The notes: generated from the sequence alone by a model not told the origin. A stretch of 64,000 bases of DNA from Gammaproteobacteria bacterium (GCA_024639825.1 JAHEGH010000163.1:1-64000), one strand, 5' to 3'. Positions 8,103-25,079 are shown, counted from the first letter of the stretch. Translations and numbers: made by a program.

Positions 8103-8616
8103 CGAGCTTCGTTATCTTCTTGCCGAGTCCCATGAGTTTGGTCAGCGTACTGGTCGGGATATCGCTGATTTCTTCGTACCAGTTGCTCGTGGTCTCAACA
8201 AACTTCAGCATGTTGCGAATACGTTCCTTGGTAACCGGATCGGTTTCTTCTTCATTATCGACCTCATCCACGCAGCCGCGCAGCATGGCGAGCGTCGGAT
8301 TCAGTTCTCGCTGCTTGCGCTGCTCGATGATGGCGCGAAACAGATCCCAGACATCGTGCAGGGATTCAAAATAGTCACGCCGGTCCCCGAGCACGTGGGT
8401 CATGCGCACCAGGCCATAGCTCTGCAGTTCGCGAATACTTGTGCTGACGTTGGAGCGCGCTACGGACAACAGTTCGACGATCTCATCGGCGCGCAGGGGC
8501 TTGGGTGACAGGTAGAGCAGGGCCTGTATCTGGGCGACGGTGCGGTTGGTGCCCCAGCGCGTGCCCATCTCACCCCAGTGGAGAACGTACTTTTCTACGG
8601 CCGGCGTCATCTGCAT
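8092..8616 (-). CDS. GbsR/MarR-type transcriptional regulator
   Basis: 174 residues from the ATG at 8616. A winged helix-turn-helix (about residues 18-80, with LSPKPLRADEIVELL and ARSNVSTSIRELQSYGLV) is followed by RMTHVLGDRRDYFES, the layout of GbsR-type repressors, and a helical C-terminal part. In Bacillus, GbsR represses glycine-betaine genes in response to choline; the ligand here is unknown. The open frame continues upstream into cmoB, but the ATG choice leaves a palindrome (8632-8651) just upstream as a likely own operator. The gene follows cmoA-cmoB on the same strand and overlaps the convergent lipoprotein gene by 11 bp. Confidence 0.8.
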   Translation of the reverse strand: MQMTPAVEKYVLHWGEMGTRWGTNRTVAQIQALLYLSPKPLRADEIVELLSVARSNVSTSIRELQSYGLVRMTHVLGDRRDYFESLHDVWDLFRAIIEQRKQRELNPTLAMLRGCVDEVDNEEETDPVTKERIRNMLKFVETTSNWYEEISDIPTSTLTKLMGLGKKITKLVRK

Positions 8617-8631
8617 AGCGGTATTTCCGTC

Positions 8632-8651
8632 ATTTCTGTTTGTACAGAAAT
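8632..8651. promoter_or_regulatory. palindrome upstream of the GbsR-type gene (candidate operator)
   Basis: ATTTCTG (8632-8638) and CAGAAAT (8645-8651) form a perfect inverted repeat with a 6-bp centre, lying between the cmoB stop and the regulator start. Position and symmetry fit an autoregulatory operator. Confidence 0.5.
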
Positions 8652-8653
8652 TA

Positions 8654-9571
8654 CTACGGGACCGTTGCAGTAACAACCACGCGTTGTGGCGCGGGCCAGC
8701 CTTCGACGGTCTTCGTGGGGTCCGTTGGGTCCAGTGCCTCGCGCAGCGAGTCAAAGGTCATCCATTCGGTGCTGCGTTGCTCGTCCAGGGTTGTGAGCGA
8801 GGTATCGATGACCTCCACGTCTGTGTAGCCCGCTTCCCGAAGCCACTCAAGGAGTTGCGGCACCGTGGGCAGCGACCACACATTGCGCATGCGCGCATAT
8901 CGGGTCTCCGGTGTCGCTGCGCGCAGGTCGTCACCCGGAAGATAGATCGTTTCAAGTACGAGCTGCCCGCCGCGTCGCAGCGTCGACTGCAGCTGTGCGA
9001 GATGCCTGAGCGGCTCGCGCTGGTGATAAAGAACGCCCATCGAGAACGTTGTGTCGAAGACGTTGTTGGCCGGCGGCGTTTCCTCGAGACGGCAGGGCAG
9101 GATGAAGACGGCCGGATCCTGTTTGAAGACATTGATCGCGAGAAACTGCATCGCAAAGAGCAGCGTCGGGTCTACGCCAATCACCGTAGCAGCGCCAGCC
9201 TCGCGCATCTGCAGCGCGTAGTAACCGTTGCCTGAGCCGACATCCAGGACCCTGCGCCCGTCAAGTGGCGCTATACCGTCTTTGACGCGGGCCCACTTCC
9301 AGTCGCTGCGCCATTCGGTATCAATCACAATGCCGTCGAGCTGCAGCGGTCCTTTCCGCCAGGGATGCAGTTCCATGAGGCATTTGCGCAGTTTCGCCGT
9401 ATCGCCGCGCAATGCGGGCAGGTCTTCTACCGCCTGGTTCCAGCGCACCCAGTCGCCATGCGTCTGGCCGGTCAGCCGCTGGCGCAGCAGTGGCCCAAGC
9501 TCATCGTTCCAATGGCCGAGGCCCAGAGAGCCGAGGCAGTCGGCAAGTGCATCGAAGTCGTACATGCTCAA
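8654..9571 (-). CDS. cmoB: tRNA U34 carboxymethyltransferase CmoB
   Basis: 305 residues. The N-terminal part has the CmoB-specific HPWRKGP and WRSDWKW segments; the Rossmann methyltransferase core carries VLDVGSGNGYY (motif I) and GVDPTLLF, and VLYHQREPLRHL follows. CmoB transfers a carboxymethyl group from carboxy-SAM to 5-hydroxyuridine at the wobble position of tRNA, giving cmo5U, which widens decoding of family-box codons. The substrate is made by CmoA, encoded just upstream with a 4-bp overlap (ATGA), so the pair is translationally coupled. Confidence 0.95.
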   Translation of the reverse strand: MSMYDFDALADCLGSLGLGHWNDELGPLLRQRLTGQTHGDWVRWNQAVEDLPALRGDTAKLRKCLMELHPWRKGPLQLDGIVIDTEWRSDWKWARVKDGIAPLDGRRVLDVGSGNGYYALQMREAGAATVIGVDPTLLFAMQFLAINVFKQDPAVFILPCRLEETPPANNVFDTTFSMGVLYHQREPLRHLAQLQSTLRRGGQLVLETIYLPGDDLRAATPETRYARMRNVWSLPTVPQLLEWLREAGYTDVEVIDTSLTTLDEQRSTEWMTFDSLREALDPTDPTKTVEGWPAPQRVVVTATVP

Positions 9572-10302
9572 CGAATAGCGATAATCGAGACAAAATTGAA
9601 ATAGCGCAGCCAGACGGCCGAATGCGAAAACCCGATGCGCTGCAGTCGCTCGCGGTGAGCCGCGACGCTTTCGGGAACCAGCACATTCTCGAGAGCAACT
9701 CTCTTGCGCGCAATTTCGAGGGCACTGTAATGGTTGCGGCGCTTGTGCTCGTGGTGCAGGTCCACAAGCAGTTCTTCCATATAGGCGCTTTCGTCGACGA
9801 CTTTTTCGGAGAGGACCAGCAGGCCACCATTGTTGAGGCCATCGAAGATGCGCTGCAGCAGAGTATCCCGCGCCCCGGGATCGACGAACTGGAGTGTGTA
9901 GTTCAGGACAACCATCGAGGCGTTCGTGAATTCAATGTCGCAAATGTCGCCCTCGACAACATCGACCTCGGTTTCAGGGCCATTCTGCCGGTCGTCCTCG
10001 GCGATGACCTCCCTGCATTTCTCGACCATTGCCGGCGCAGAGTCGACTGCGACGACACGGCAGCAGGGCTCGCTGATCCCATGTCGCATGGCGATGGTTG
10101 CCGCCCCGAGCGAGCAGCCCAGGTCATAGCAGGTGGTACCCGGGCGTACGTAGCGGGCAGCAAGCGAGCCAATTGCCTCGATCGAAGCAGCATAGCCGGG
10201 AATGGAGCGCTGGAGCATATCCGGGAACACCCGCGCCACCTTCTCATTGAAACGGAAAGGCTCGGAGCCGTCCTCGGATCTGTAAATATTGTCGTCTGTC
10301 AT
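9568..10302 (-). CDS. cmoA: carboxy-S-adenosyl-L-methionine synthase CmoA
   Basis: 244 residues from the ATG at 10302. Conserved features are FRFNEKVARVFPDMLQRSIPGY, seen here as FPDMLQRSIPGY, the SAM motif CYDLGCSLGAAT, and NYTLQFV. CmoA converts SAM and prephenate to carboxy-SAM, the donor used by CmoB. An upstream TTG at 10323 would add seven residues and bring the start within 8 bp of the divergent peptidase gene; the ATG gives a normal E. coli-like N-terminus. First gene of a likely cmoA-cmoB-regulator operon. Confidence 0.95.
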   Translation of the reverse strand: MTDDNIYRSEDGSEPFRFNEKVARVFPDMLQRSIPGYAASIEAIGSLAARYVRPGTTCYDLGCSLGAATIAMRHGISEPCCRVVAVDSAPAMVEKCREVIAEDDRQNGPETEVDVVEGDICDIEFTNASMVVLNYTLQFVDPGARDTLLQRIFDGLNNGGLLVLSEKVVDESAYMEELLVDLHHEHKRRNHYSALEIARKRVALENVLVPESVAAHRERLQRIGFSHSAVWLRYFNFVSIIAIR

Positions 10303-10331
10303 TTTGACGCTACTGTGGGACAATCGCGCAT

Positions 10332-10838
10332 ATGCTACGCGAACTTCACTCTGAACTCGGCATTCCCGAGGATTATGGGCTGGACGGAACCCGCCCGCTT
10401 TTTGAAGAAGCCACCGATCTGGTCGACGTTGGGCCGAATCTCGTCGGACGTATGCAGCGTCTGACGCCGGTGACCGCCAGCCGCTGGACCGAGATGCAGG
10501 CGGCGGCGGCCGGGGACGGCGTGATCCTGATCATCGTCTCCGGATTCAGGAGTATTGACTACCAGGCACGCCTGATTCGAAAAAAAATCAATGCAGGACA
10601 GGTAGTTAGCGAGATTCTGTCGGTCAATGCGGCGCCCGGATACAGTGAACACCATACGGGCAGGGCGATCGATATTGCCTCGCCCGGGTCCCGACCGCTG
10701 ACCGAGGAGTTCGAGGATTCCGATGCCTTCCGGTGGCTTGAGCGCAATGCGGCTGGCTACGGATTCTCGATGTCGTACCCGCGTAATAACCCGGGAGGTT
10801 TCATCTACGAGCCCTGGCACTGGGCCCAAAACGCCTGA
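10332..10838 (+). CDS. VanY-type D-alanyl-D-alanine carboxypeptidase family protein
   Basis: 168 residues with the zinc-binding SxHxxGxAxD motif (SEHHTGRAID, H107 and D114) and the second motif YEPWHW with H163, typical of the VanY/peptidase M15 family. These enzymes remove the terminal D-Ala from peptidoglycan stem peptides. No signal peptide or membrane span is visible, which is unusual for a periplasmic enzyme; members without one are known. It diverges from cmoA with only 29 bp between start codons. A CTGTCA/GACAAT pair at 10296-10324 could be a promoter that starts transcription at the ATG, i.e. a leaderless message. Confidence 0.85.
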   Translation: MLRELHSELGIPEDYGLDGTRPLFEEATDLVDVGPNLVGRMQRLTPVTASRWTEMQAAAAGDGVILIIVSGFRSIDYQARLIRKKINAGQVVSEILSVNAAPGYSEHHTGRAIDIASPGSRPLTEEFEDSDAFRWLERNAAGYGFSMSYPRNNPGGFIYEPWHWAQNA

Positions 10839-10920
10839 TTCCTCCGGAAAGCTCCATGCGACAGAGGATTCATGTACAATCCGTGCCCCGATCAAAACGT
10901 AAAAAACAGTCGTTTGGCTG

Positions 10921-10949
10921 TTGACACTACGGCGGCGTAGATAGAAAAT
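10921..10949 (+). promoter_or_regulatory. tRNA-tufB operon promoter, GC-rich discriminator
   Basis: TTGACA at 10921-10926, spacer 17, GAAAAT at 10944-10949, then GCCCGGC. The GC-rich discriminator is typical of stringently controlled stable-RNA promoters. TTGACACT and AAAATGCCCG here also occur in the str promoter at 24856-24890. Confidence 0.75.
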
Positions 10950-10965
10950 GCCCGGCTTGCGTACC

Positions 10966-11050
10966 GGAGGGGTACTCAAGCGGTCAACGAGGGCAGACTG
11001 TAAATCTGCTGGCTATGCCTACGTAGGTTCGAATCCTACCCCCTCCACCA
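10966..11050 (+). tRNA. tRNA-Tyr (GTA)
   Basis: 85 nt with the long variable arm of a class II tRNA. Acceptor GGAGGGG pairs with CCCCTCC; anticodon loop CTGTAAA gives GTA; T-loop TTCGAAT; ACCA end is encoded. First of three tRNAs upstream of tufB, the order seen in Pseudomonas-type genomes. Confidence 0.96.
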
Positions 11051-11259
11051 GATGGTGGTTCGTCTGAGTATTTCAGAACGGTCCGGCAGCGTGACGACAC
11101 AGTATGAATTATGGAATCCGGACGGTTAATGCGAACAGACTGTCAGGATTTTTGCACGCCCGATAAAAGCGGAATTAGTGCGATTCAGGCCGTTGTTCGG
11201 CGCGAGGCGAAGGCAGTGTGAATCGTTACTCTCTATATAGGGAGGGTTCAAAAAAATAG

Positions 11260-11333
11260 GCGGGTGTAGTTCAACGGTAGAACCTCAGCCTTCCAAGCTG
11301 ATGATGTGGGTTCGATTCCCATCACCCGCTCCA
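11260..11333 (+). tRNA. tRNA-Gly (TCC)
   Basis: 74 nt; acceptor GCGGGTG with CACCCGC; anticodon loop CTTCCAA gives TCC; T-arm GTGGGTTCGATTCCCAT; CCA encoded. The 209 bp between it and tRNA-Tyr hold no recognisable feature. Confidence 0.96.
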
Positions 11334-11363
11334 AAAGGAAGGATGTGCGCTCGCTAAGAGTTT

Positions 11364-11438
11364 GCCCACATAGCTCAGGGGCAGAGCACTTCCTTGGTAA
11401 GGAAGAGGTCCCCGGTTCAAATCCGGGTGTGGGCTCCA
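11364..11438 (+). tRNA. tRNA-Thr (GGT)
   Basis: 75 nt; acceptor GCCCACA with TGTGGGC; anticodon loop TTGGTAA gives GGT; T-loop TTCAAAT; CCA encoded. It precedes tufB by 77 bp. Confidence 0.96.
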
Positions 11439-11515
11439 GATTAAAGCAGGATCAGCAGGATCTGCGATGGCCGCAGAACGATTAATCGTAAACCTTGAAT
11501 CTAGAGATTAGGGAC

Positions 11516-12706
11516 ATGTCAAAAGAAAAATTTGAGAGAACAAAACCCCACGTAAACGTTGGCACGATTGGTCACGTAGACCATGGTAAGACGACGCTGA
11601 CGGCGGCACTGACAAAAGTGATGGCAGAGAAGCACGGTGGTGAAGTCAAGGGTTACGACCAGATCGACAACGCCCCGGAAGAGCGCGAGCGTGGTATCAC
11701 GATTGCGACGGCACACGTTGAGTACGAGAGTGACAACCGTCACTACGCTCACGTTGACTGCCCGGGCCATGCTGACTACGTGAAGAACATGATCACGGGT
11801 GCGGCACAGATGGATGGTGCGATCCTGGTGGTATCGGCAGCCGATGGTCCGATGCCGCAGACGCGTGAGCACATCCTGCTGGCTCGCCAGGTAGGCGTTC
11901 CGTACATCGTGGTGTACATGAACAAGGCCGACCAGGTTGATGACGAAGAGCTGCTGGAGCTGGTGGAGATGGAGATCCGTGATCTGCTGTCGACCTACGA
12001 GTTCCCGGGTGATGACACACCGATCATCACGGGTTCGGCGCTGAAGGCGTTTGAAGGCGATGAGTCGCCGATTGGTATCCCGTCGATTCACAAGCTGATC
12101 GAAGAGATGGACTCTTACATTCCGCAGCCGGAGCGCGCCATGGATGGTGACTTCCTGATGCCGGTCGAGGACGTGTTCTCGATTTCGGGTCGTGGCACGG
12201 TGGTAACGGGTCGTATCGAGCGCGGCGTTGTAAACGTTGGCGACGAGATCGAGATCGTGGGCATCAAGGACACGATGAAGACGACCTGCACGGGTGTGGA
12301 GATGTTCCGCAAGCTGCTGGATCGTGGTGAGGCTGGCGATAACGTTGGCGTGCTGCTGCGTGGCACCAAGCGTGAAGAGGTTGAGCGTGGTCAGGTACTG
12401 GCGAAGCCGGGCTCGATTACGCCGCACACGAAGTTTGAGGCTGAGGTCTACATTCTGACGAAGGATGAGGGCGGTCGTCATACCCCGTTTTTCAAGGGTT
12501 ATCGTCCGCAGTTCTACTTCCGTACGACCGACGTGACGGGCGCTGTTGAGTTGCCGGAAGGCACCGAGATGGTAATGCCGGGCGACAACGTTCAGATGGT
12601 TGTTGACCTGATTGCCCCGATCGCCATGGAAGACGGCCTGCGTTTCGCTATTCGCGAAGGTGGCCGTACCGTGGGTGCCGGCGTCGTCGCCAAGATCATC
12701 GAGTAA
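11516..12706 (+). CDS. tufB: elongation factor Tu, copy 1
   Basis: 396 residues. The G1 motif GHVDHGKT, G2 [13 protein letters not shown] (G3) and NKAD (G4) are all present. EF-Tu carries aminoacyl-tRNA to the ribosomal A site as a GTP complex. The frame is open 21 bp further upstream, but the ATG at 11516 matches EF-Tu N-termini (MSKEKF). It is co-oriented with the upstream tRNAs, as in other tufB operons. The protein is identical to tufA at 28129-29319; at DNA level only codons 2 and 3 were seen to differ (TCA AAA against TCT AAG). Confidence 0.98.
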   Translation: MSKEKFERTKPHVNVGTIGHVDHGKTTLTAALTKVMAEKHGGEVKGYDQIDNAPEERERGITIATAHVEYESDNRHYAHVDCPGHADYVKNMITGAAQMDGAILVVSAADGPMPQTREHILLARQVGVPYIVVYMNKADQVDDEELLELVEMEIRDLLSTYEFPGDDTPIITGSALKAFEGDESPIGIPSIHKLIEEMDSYIPQPERAMDGDFLMPVEDVFSISGRGTVVTGRIERGVVNVGDEIEIVGIKDTMKTTCTGVEMFRKLLDRGEAGDNVGVLLRGTKREEVERGQVLAKPGSITPHTKFEAEVYILTKDEGGRHTPFFKGYRPQFYFRTTDVTGAVELPEGTEMVMPGDNVQMVVDLIAPIAMEDGLRFAIREGGRTVGAGVVAKIIE

Positions 12707-12751
12707 TTCGAGGGGTCTCAGGGTAACCCTGTGACCAAGCCAAATAGCCAT

Positions 12752-12775
12752 GGGGACAGGGCTTGCTCTGTCCCC
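12752..12775 (+). other. hairpin between tufB and tRNA-Trp
   Basis: GGGGACAG (12752-12759) pairs with CTGTCCCC (12768-12775). No T-run follows, so this is more likely a processing or stability structure ahead of tRNA-Trp than a terminator. Confidence 0.5.
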
Positions 12776-12784
12776 AGGTGAGAA

Positions 12785-12860
12785 AGGCCAGTAGCTCAAT
12801 TGGCAGAGCGGCGGTCTCCAAAACCGCAGGTTGGGGGTTCGATTCCCTCCTGGCCTGCCA
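12785..12860 (+). tRNA. tRNA-Trp (CCA)
   Basis: 76 nt; acceptor AGGCCAG with CTGGCCT; anticodon loop CTCCAAA gives CCA; T-loop TTCGATT; encoded CCA end. Located between tufB and secE, a conserved position in many gammaproteobacteria. Confidence 0.97.
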
Positions 12861-12866
12861 CTTTTT

Positions 12867-12890
12867 TGTAGGAGCGGCTTGAGCCGCGAC
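12867..12890. repeat. REP-like half element, copy 1 (tRNA-Trp/secE)
   Basis: TGTAGGAGCGGCTTGAGCCG type palindrome: GCGGCTT and its complement fold into a short hairpin. It ends 5 bp before the secE ATG, in the place where a ribosome-binding site would be expected. Confidence 0.8.
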
Positions 12891-12895
12891 ACATC

Positions 12896-13270
12896 ATGAA
12901 TGCACAGGCAGAAACAAGTCAGAGTGGTGTCCTGGACACCATCAAGTTGCTGATCGCGGCAGGTGTCCTGGTGGGCGGCTTGTACGCCTATTACTACTAT
13001 GAGCCGACCGTCGCCCAGGCGATTCGTGTTCTCATGGTGCTGGGCGGCACCGTCGCGGGCATCGGAATTGCGATGACAAGTATTCAGGGACAGCGTCTCT
13101 GGCACTTCATTCAGGGCTCGCGCGTTGAAATTCGCAAGGTTGTCTGGCCGACGAGGCAGGAAACGACGCAGACCGCGATAGCGGTGTTCGTCTTCACGCT
13201 GGTCATGATGCTGTTCTTCTGGGCGCTGGATTCGGGTCTGCTGTGGCTGACTCGCTCCCTCGTCGGTTAA
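12896..13270 (+). CDS. secE: SecE, preprotein translocase subunit
   Basis: 124 residues with three membrane spans (about 13-36, 43-63, 93-118), the gammaproteobacterial three-span form. The conserved cytoplasmic amphipathic segment [13 protein letters not shown] precedes the last span and clamps SecY. It belongs to the SecYEG channel. The ATG at 12896 has no Shine-Dalgarno; a REP hairpin lies directly upstream. It is followed 17 bp later by nusG, the conserved secE-nusG pair. Confidence 0.95.
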   Translation: MNAQAETSQSGVLDTIKLLIAAGVLVGGLYAYYYYEPTVAQAIRVLMVLGGTVAGIGIAMTSIQGQRLWHFIQGSRVEIRKVVWPTRQETTQTAIAVFVFTLVMMLFFWALDSGLLWLTRSLVG

Positions 13271-13287
13271 TCAGGAGGGATTCGGCA

Positions 13288-13821
13288 GTGGCCTTACGTT
13301 GGTACATCGTGCACGCCTATTCGAACTTCGAGCATCGCGTCAAAAGCGCACTCGAAGAGCGCATTGAGCGCATGGGGTTGCAGGACAAGTTTGGAGAGAT
13401 CCTGGTTCCGACCGAAGAAGTGGTCGAAATGCGGGAAGGCCAGAAGCGCCGCAGCGAACGCAAGTTCTTCCCGGGCTACGTGCTGGTCCAGATGGAAATG
13501 GACGACGAGACCTGGCACCTCGTCAAGGAAGTGCCGAAGGTGCTGGGCTTCATCGGTGGCTCAAGCGACCGTCCGGCGCCGATTACAGAGAAAGAAGCAG
13601 ATCGTATTCTGCAGCGCGTCCAGGAAGGCGTCGACAAGCCACGGCCGAAAGTATTGTTTGAGCCGGGTGAGGTCGTGCGTGTCACGGACGGGCCGTTCAA
13701 CGACTTCTCCGGAGTTGTGGAGCAGGTCAATTACGAGAAAAACCGGCTGCAGGTTGCCGTACAGATTTTGGGCCGGTCCACGCCGGTTGAGCTTGATTTC
13801 GGTCAGGTTGAGAAATCGTAG
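13288..13821 (+). CDS. nusG: NusG transcription elongation/termination factor
   Basis: 177 residues from a GTG at 13288 preceded by an AGGAGGG SD; this matches the standard start ([12 protein letters not shown]). N-terminal NGN domain, with [17 protein letters not shown], and C-terminal KOW domain with [19 protein letters not shown], given here as [11 protein letters not shown]. NusG binds RNA polymerase, links it to Rho or the ribosome and suppresses pausing. The in-frame extension to 13243 overlaps secE and was rejected. A REP doublet separates it from rplK. Confidence 0.96.
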   Translation: MALRWYIVHAYSNFEHRVKSALEERIERMGLQDKFGEILVPTEEVVEMREGQKRRSERKFFPGYVLVQMEMDDETWHLVKEVPKVLGFIGGSSDRPAPITEKEADRILQRVQEGVDKPRPKVLFEPGEVVRVTDGPFNDFSGVVEQVNYEKNRLQVAVQILGRSTPVELDFGQVEKS

Positions 13822-13832
13822 GATTTAAGGTG

Positions 13833-13880
13833 TGTGGGAGGGCTTTTAGGCCCGAATCGCGGCTGGAGCTGCGCCCACAG
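13833..13880. repeat. REP-like doublet, copy 2 (nusG/rplK)
   Basis: Two adjoining hairpins: GGGAGGGCTTTTAGGCCC and GCGGCTGGAGCTGCG, with outer complementarity TGTGGG/CCCACA. Same family as 35489-35536 and 40332-40378. Confidence 0.8.
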
Positions 13881-13939
13881 AGTTAAAAAAACGACGAGGA
13901 GCTCTGAAAGAGCGCTTGAACTCGAAGAGGTAATACAAC

Positions 13940-14374
13940 ATGGCTAAGAAAGTTGCCAGCTACATCAAGCTGCAGGTACCGGCCGGCCAGGCGAACCCGT
14001 CTCCGCCCGTTGGTCCCGCACTCGGTCAGCACGGTGTCAATATCATGGAGTTCTGCAAGGCGTTCAACGCGCAGACTCAGGGTACCGAACCCGGACTGCC
14101 CATCCCCGTGGTTATTACGGTTTATTCGGACCGCAGTTTCACGTTTATCTCGAAGACCCCACCAGCCGCGGTTCTGCTGCGTAAGGCAGCCGGCGTCAAG
14201 AAGGGGTCCGGTACGCCGAACACAACGAAGGTTGGCAAGGTAAATCGCGCGCAGCTCGAAGAGATCGCGACGACAAAGATGCCTGACCTGACTGCAGCCG
14301 ACATGGATGCAGCAGTGCGCACGCTAGCCGGTACGGCCCGGAGCATGGGTATTGAGACAGAGGGAGTGAAGTAA
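13940..14374 (+). CDS. rplK: 50S ribosomal protein L11
   Basis: 144 residues. The N-terminal domain has [25 protein letters not shown], recognised here by [15 protein letters not shown], the segment next to the thiostrepton site; the C-terminal RNA-binding domain ends GTARSMGI. L11 binds the GTPase-associated centre of 23S rRNA and is needed for RelA activation. Its stop overlaps the rplA start by one base (TAATG), so the two are coupled; in E. coli the pair is repressed by L1. Confidence 0.97.
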   Translation: MAKKVASYIKLQVPAGQANPSPPVGPALGQHGVNIMEFCKAFNAQTQGTEPGLPIPVVITVYSDRSFTFISKTPPAAVLLRKAAGVKKGSGTPNTTKVGKVNRAQLEEIATTKMPDLTAADMDAAVRTLAGTARSMGIETEGVK

Positions 14375-15069
14375 TGGCTGGCTTGAGCAAGAAAAAGCAG
14401 GCAGCTCGCGAGAAAGTTGACGCGACCCGGTCCTACATCATTGAAGAAGCCCTCGGCCTCGTTAAGGAGCTGGCTACGGCGAAGTTCCCCGAGAGCATCG
14501 ACGTGTCCGTGAACCTCGGCGTGGATCCGCGTAAGTCGGACCAGGTTGTACGTGGCTCGACGGTTCTGCCGAACGGCACGGGCAAGACAGTGCGTGTGGC
14601 TGTATTCGCACAGGGCGAGAACGCTGAAAAGGCAACGGCTGCCGGCGCCGACATCGTCGGTTTTGAAGACCTTGCAGAAGCGGTCAAGAAAGGCGAGATG
14701 AACTTCGATGTCGTCATTGCGACGCCGGACGCGATGCGCGTAGTGGGTCAGCTGGGCCAGATCCTTGGTCCGCGCGGACTGATGCCGAACCCGAAGGTTG
14801 GTACGGTCACGGCTGACGTCGAAGCTGCTGTAAAGAATGCCAAGGCAGGCCAGGTGCGTTACCGCACGGACAAAGCCGGCATTATCCATTGCGCTATCGG
14901 GCGCGCCGACTTCGAAGTCGATGCGCTGAAAGAAAATCTGAACGCCCTGCTGGCTGACCTGAAAAAGGCCAAGCCGGCATCTGCAAAGGGTTCGTACGTC
15001 AGAAAGCTGACCGTCTCCTCGACCATGGGGCCGGGCGTGTCGGTTGACCGGGCTTCGGTCGACGCTTAA
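14374..15069 (+). CDS. rplA: 50S ribosomal protein L1
   Basis: 231 residues, normal length. Conserved [15 protein letters not shown] is present in the second domain. L1 forms the mobile L1 stalk at the tRNA exit site and represses the rplK-rplA mRNA in other bacteria. It starts on the last base of the rplK stop. A 253-bp structured gap follows before rplJ. Confidence 0.97.
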   Translation: MAGLSKKKQAAREKVDATRSYIIEEALGLVKELATAKFPESIDVSVNLGVDPRKSDQVVRGSTVLPNGTGKTVRVAVFAQGENAEKATAAGADIVGFEDLAEAVKKGEMNFDVVIATPDAMRVVGQLGQILGPRGLMPNPKVGTVTADVEAAVKNAKAGQVRYRTDKAGIIHCAIGRADFEVDALKENLNALLADLKKAKPASAKGSYVRKLTVSSTMGPGVSVDRASVDA

Positions 15070-15322
15070 GGCGGTACGAAATCCGCAAGAATTTGCCGGC
15101 GCAGTTTCGACTGCAAAGGCAATAGCCACACGGATGTGGCGATCGTCGAAGACCACAGGCGATCGGGTTGGTTCCTGATCTTAATAGCCGCCTGTGCAGA
15201 TGGTGTTACCTGAGTCAGTTTGATGTGGCAACGGTTACCCATTCGACAAGGGATGGATTCCCTTATTGGGGAGTAAGGCTTGTCCTTACTCATTTTATGT
15301 AACCGTAAGCCAGGAGATATTC
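15070..15322 (+). promoter_or_regulatory. rplJ leader with attenuator-like hairpins (L10 leader)
   Basis: The 253-bp gap between rplA and rplJ is rich in hairpins: GCCACA/TGTGGC at 15127-15142, a longer arm CACAGGCG/CGCCTGTG around 15160-15208, AAGGGA/TCCCTT at 15248-15264, and GAGTAAGG/CCTTACTC at 15271-15291 followed by ATTTTAT. The position matches the L10(L12)4-binding leader of other bacteria, which controls rplJL translation. The promoter was not located. Confidence 0.6.
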
Positions 15323-15847
15323 ATGGCACTGAGACTCGAAGACAAGAAAGCTCTTGTCAAAGAGGTAAACGCGGTTGCGGGAGAATCTGTAACGGCCGTT
15401 GCGGCTGAATACAGAGGTCTGTCTGTTTCGCAGATGACGGAGTTGCGCAAAGAAGCGCGCAACGCCGGTGTGTATATGCGTGTGATTAAGAACACGCTGG
15501 CGCGCCGCGCTGTCGAAGGAACGGAATTTGAGTGCATGCAGGACACGCTCAAAGGACCCATTCTGCTCGCGTTTGCAAAAGACGATCCAGGTGCCGCTGC
15601 CAGGGTTATCAAAAACTTCGCCAAGGAGCATGACGCTCTGCAGGCGGTGTCGCTATCGGCCGGTGGGCAACTTATGCCCGGGTCTGATCTCGCGAAGTTG
15701 GCTGATTTGCCAACGCTGGATCAGGCGCGTGCAATGCTGCTCGGCGTGTTTGTAGCACCGATGAGCCAATTGGTACGCACACTTGCAGAACCTCCTGCGA
15801 TGCTTGCTCGGACACTGTCCGCGCGCAGCGAGCAGGAAGCTGCTTAA
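15323..15847 (+). CDS. rplJ: 50S ribosomal protein L10
   Basis: 174 residues from the ATG at 15323 with SD CAGGAG. The family start MALRLEDKKALV fits; the frame extends 57 bp further upstream, but that would cross the last leader hairpin. L10 anchors the L7/L12 dimers (its C-terminal helix is here around AMLLGVFVAPMSQLVRTLAEP) to the ribosomal stalk base. Autogenous control through the leader is expected. Confidence 0.97.
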   Translation: MALRLEDKKALVKEVNAVAGESVTAVAAEYRGLSVSQMTELRKEARNAGVYMRVIKNTLARRAVEGTEFECMQDTLKGPILLAFAKDDPGAAARVIKNFAKEHDALQAVSLSAGGQLMPGSDLAKLADLPTLDQARAMLLGVFVAPMSQLVRTLAEPPAMLARTLSARSEQEAA

Positions 15848-15906
15848 GGTTATTGAACTAACAAATTTCCTGACTCAGGAATTGTATTTTTAGAGGTATT
15901 TTTAAA

Positions 15907-16284
15907 ATGGCATTGTCAAACGAAGACCTGCTCAAAGAATTGAGCGCAAAACCCATCATGGAAGTCGTAGAGCTCGTAAAGATGCTTGAAGAAGAGTGGG
16001 GCGTATCGGCCGCTGCTCCTGTCGCAGTTGCTGCCGGCCCCGCTGCCGATGCAGGCGCTGCCGCTGAAGAGAAGACCGAGTTCGACGTGGTTATGACCAG
16101 CTTCGGAGCCAACAAGGTATCCGTCATTAAGGCTGTTCGTGCAATCACGGGTCTCGGCCTCAAGGAAGCGAAAGACGCAGTCGAAGGCGCACCGTCAACC
16201 ATCAAGGAAGGCGTGGGCAAAGACGAAGCAGAAGACGTTAAGAAGCAGCTTGAAGAAGCCGGCGCATCGGTTGAGCTGAAATAA
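15907..16284 (+). CDS. rplL: 50S ribosomal protein L7/L12
   Basis: 125 residues: N-terminal dimerisation domain (1-33), an Ala-rich hinge (about 35-52) and the C-terminal factor-binding domain with [20 protein letters not shown], read as [15 protein letters not shown]. It forms the ribosomal stalk that recruits EF-Tu and EF-G. Located 59 bp after rplJ and 137 bp before rpoB. Confidence 0.98.
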   Translation: MALSNEDLLKELSAKPIMEVVELVKMLEEEWGVSAAAPVAVAAGPAADAGAAAEEKTEFDVVMTSFGANKVSVIKAVRAITGLGLKEAKDAVEGAPSTIKEGVGKDEAEDVKKQLEEAGASVELK

Positions 16285-16343
16285 TCAGTTCGAGCAAAGC
16301 TGTTGCATCGCAAGATGCACAACCCGACGGGTTAGAAAGTCGG

Positions 16344-16378
16344 GCAGGCAGCCAGTCGCTTTGCGGCTGGCTGCCTGC
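16344..16378 (+). other. rplL-rpoB intergenic hairpin
   Basis: Perfect 12-bp stem GCAGGCAGCCAG (16344-16355) and its complement (16367-16378), loop of 11. No T-run follows. In E. coli this gap holds a partial attenuator and an RNase III site; the same role is likely here. Confidence 0.7.
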
Positions 16379-16421
16379 TCGCGTTCGTATGTAATTAGCA
16401 AGGCTAACGAGGATTTCTCGA

Positions 16422-24808
<8,387 letters not shown>

Positions 24809-24855
24809 AAAAATCAAGGACTTAGCGGTTCTGGCGGGCGCCAGGCGATGGCAGC

Positions 24856-24885
24856 TTGACACTGCGACTCGCGCATCACTAAAAT
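24856..24885 (+). promoter_or_regulatory. str operon promoter (rpsL-rpsG-fusA-tufA-rpsJ)
   Basis: TTGACA at 24856-24861 and TAAAAT at 24880-24885 (18-bp spacer), followed by the GC-rich GCCCGCC discriminator. It shares TTGACACT and AAAATGCCCG with the tRNA-tufB promoter. The predicted start is near 24892, giving a leader of about 190 nt. Confidence 0.7.
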
Positions 24886-24902
24886 GCCCGCCCTTGACAC
24901 CC

Positions 24903-24933
24903 GGGGCTCGTCTTGGACGAGCCCCGAGTTTAT
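24903..24933 (+). terminator. hairpin downstream of rpoC (terminator or str leader attenuator)
   Basis: Perfect 10-bp stem GGGGCTCGTC/GACGAGCCCC (24903-24925) with a TTG loop, followed by GAGTTTATTT. It can end rpoBC, but lies just after the predicted start of the str promoter, so it would also be the first structure in the str leader. Confidence 0.55.
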
Positions 24934-25079
24934 TTGAAATCGGGGAGCCTTTGGGTAAGCCGATTATTACCCGATCACTGGCGTAAAAGACGTCCAGCGG
25001 CCGGGTGCGCGCGTTTGAATGTGCGCTGAAGACATGCTGAAAAAACGTTATTTAACCAGACAAAGAAGAGTGAAGGCCC

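Noticed and set aside
11519..13105. Minus-strand open frame of 528 codons opposite tufB and tRNA-Trp
   Set aside because: It is the shadow of a biased tuf gene. Part of it reads GGNRTPNLRFW, a well-known false peptide from the complement of tRNA-Trp.
24894..24899. Second TTGACA just before the hairpin at 24903
   Set aside because: No -10 sequence lies at the right distance; the expected region is inside the hairpin.
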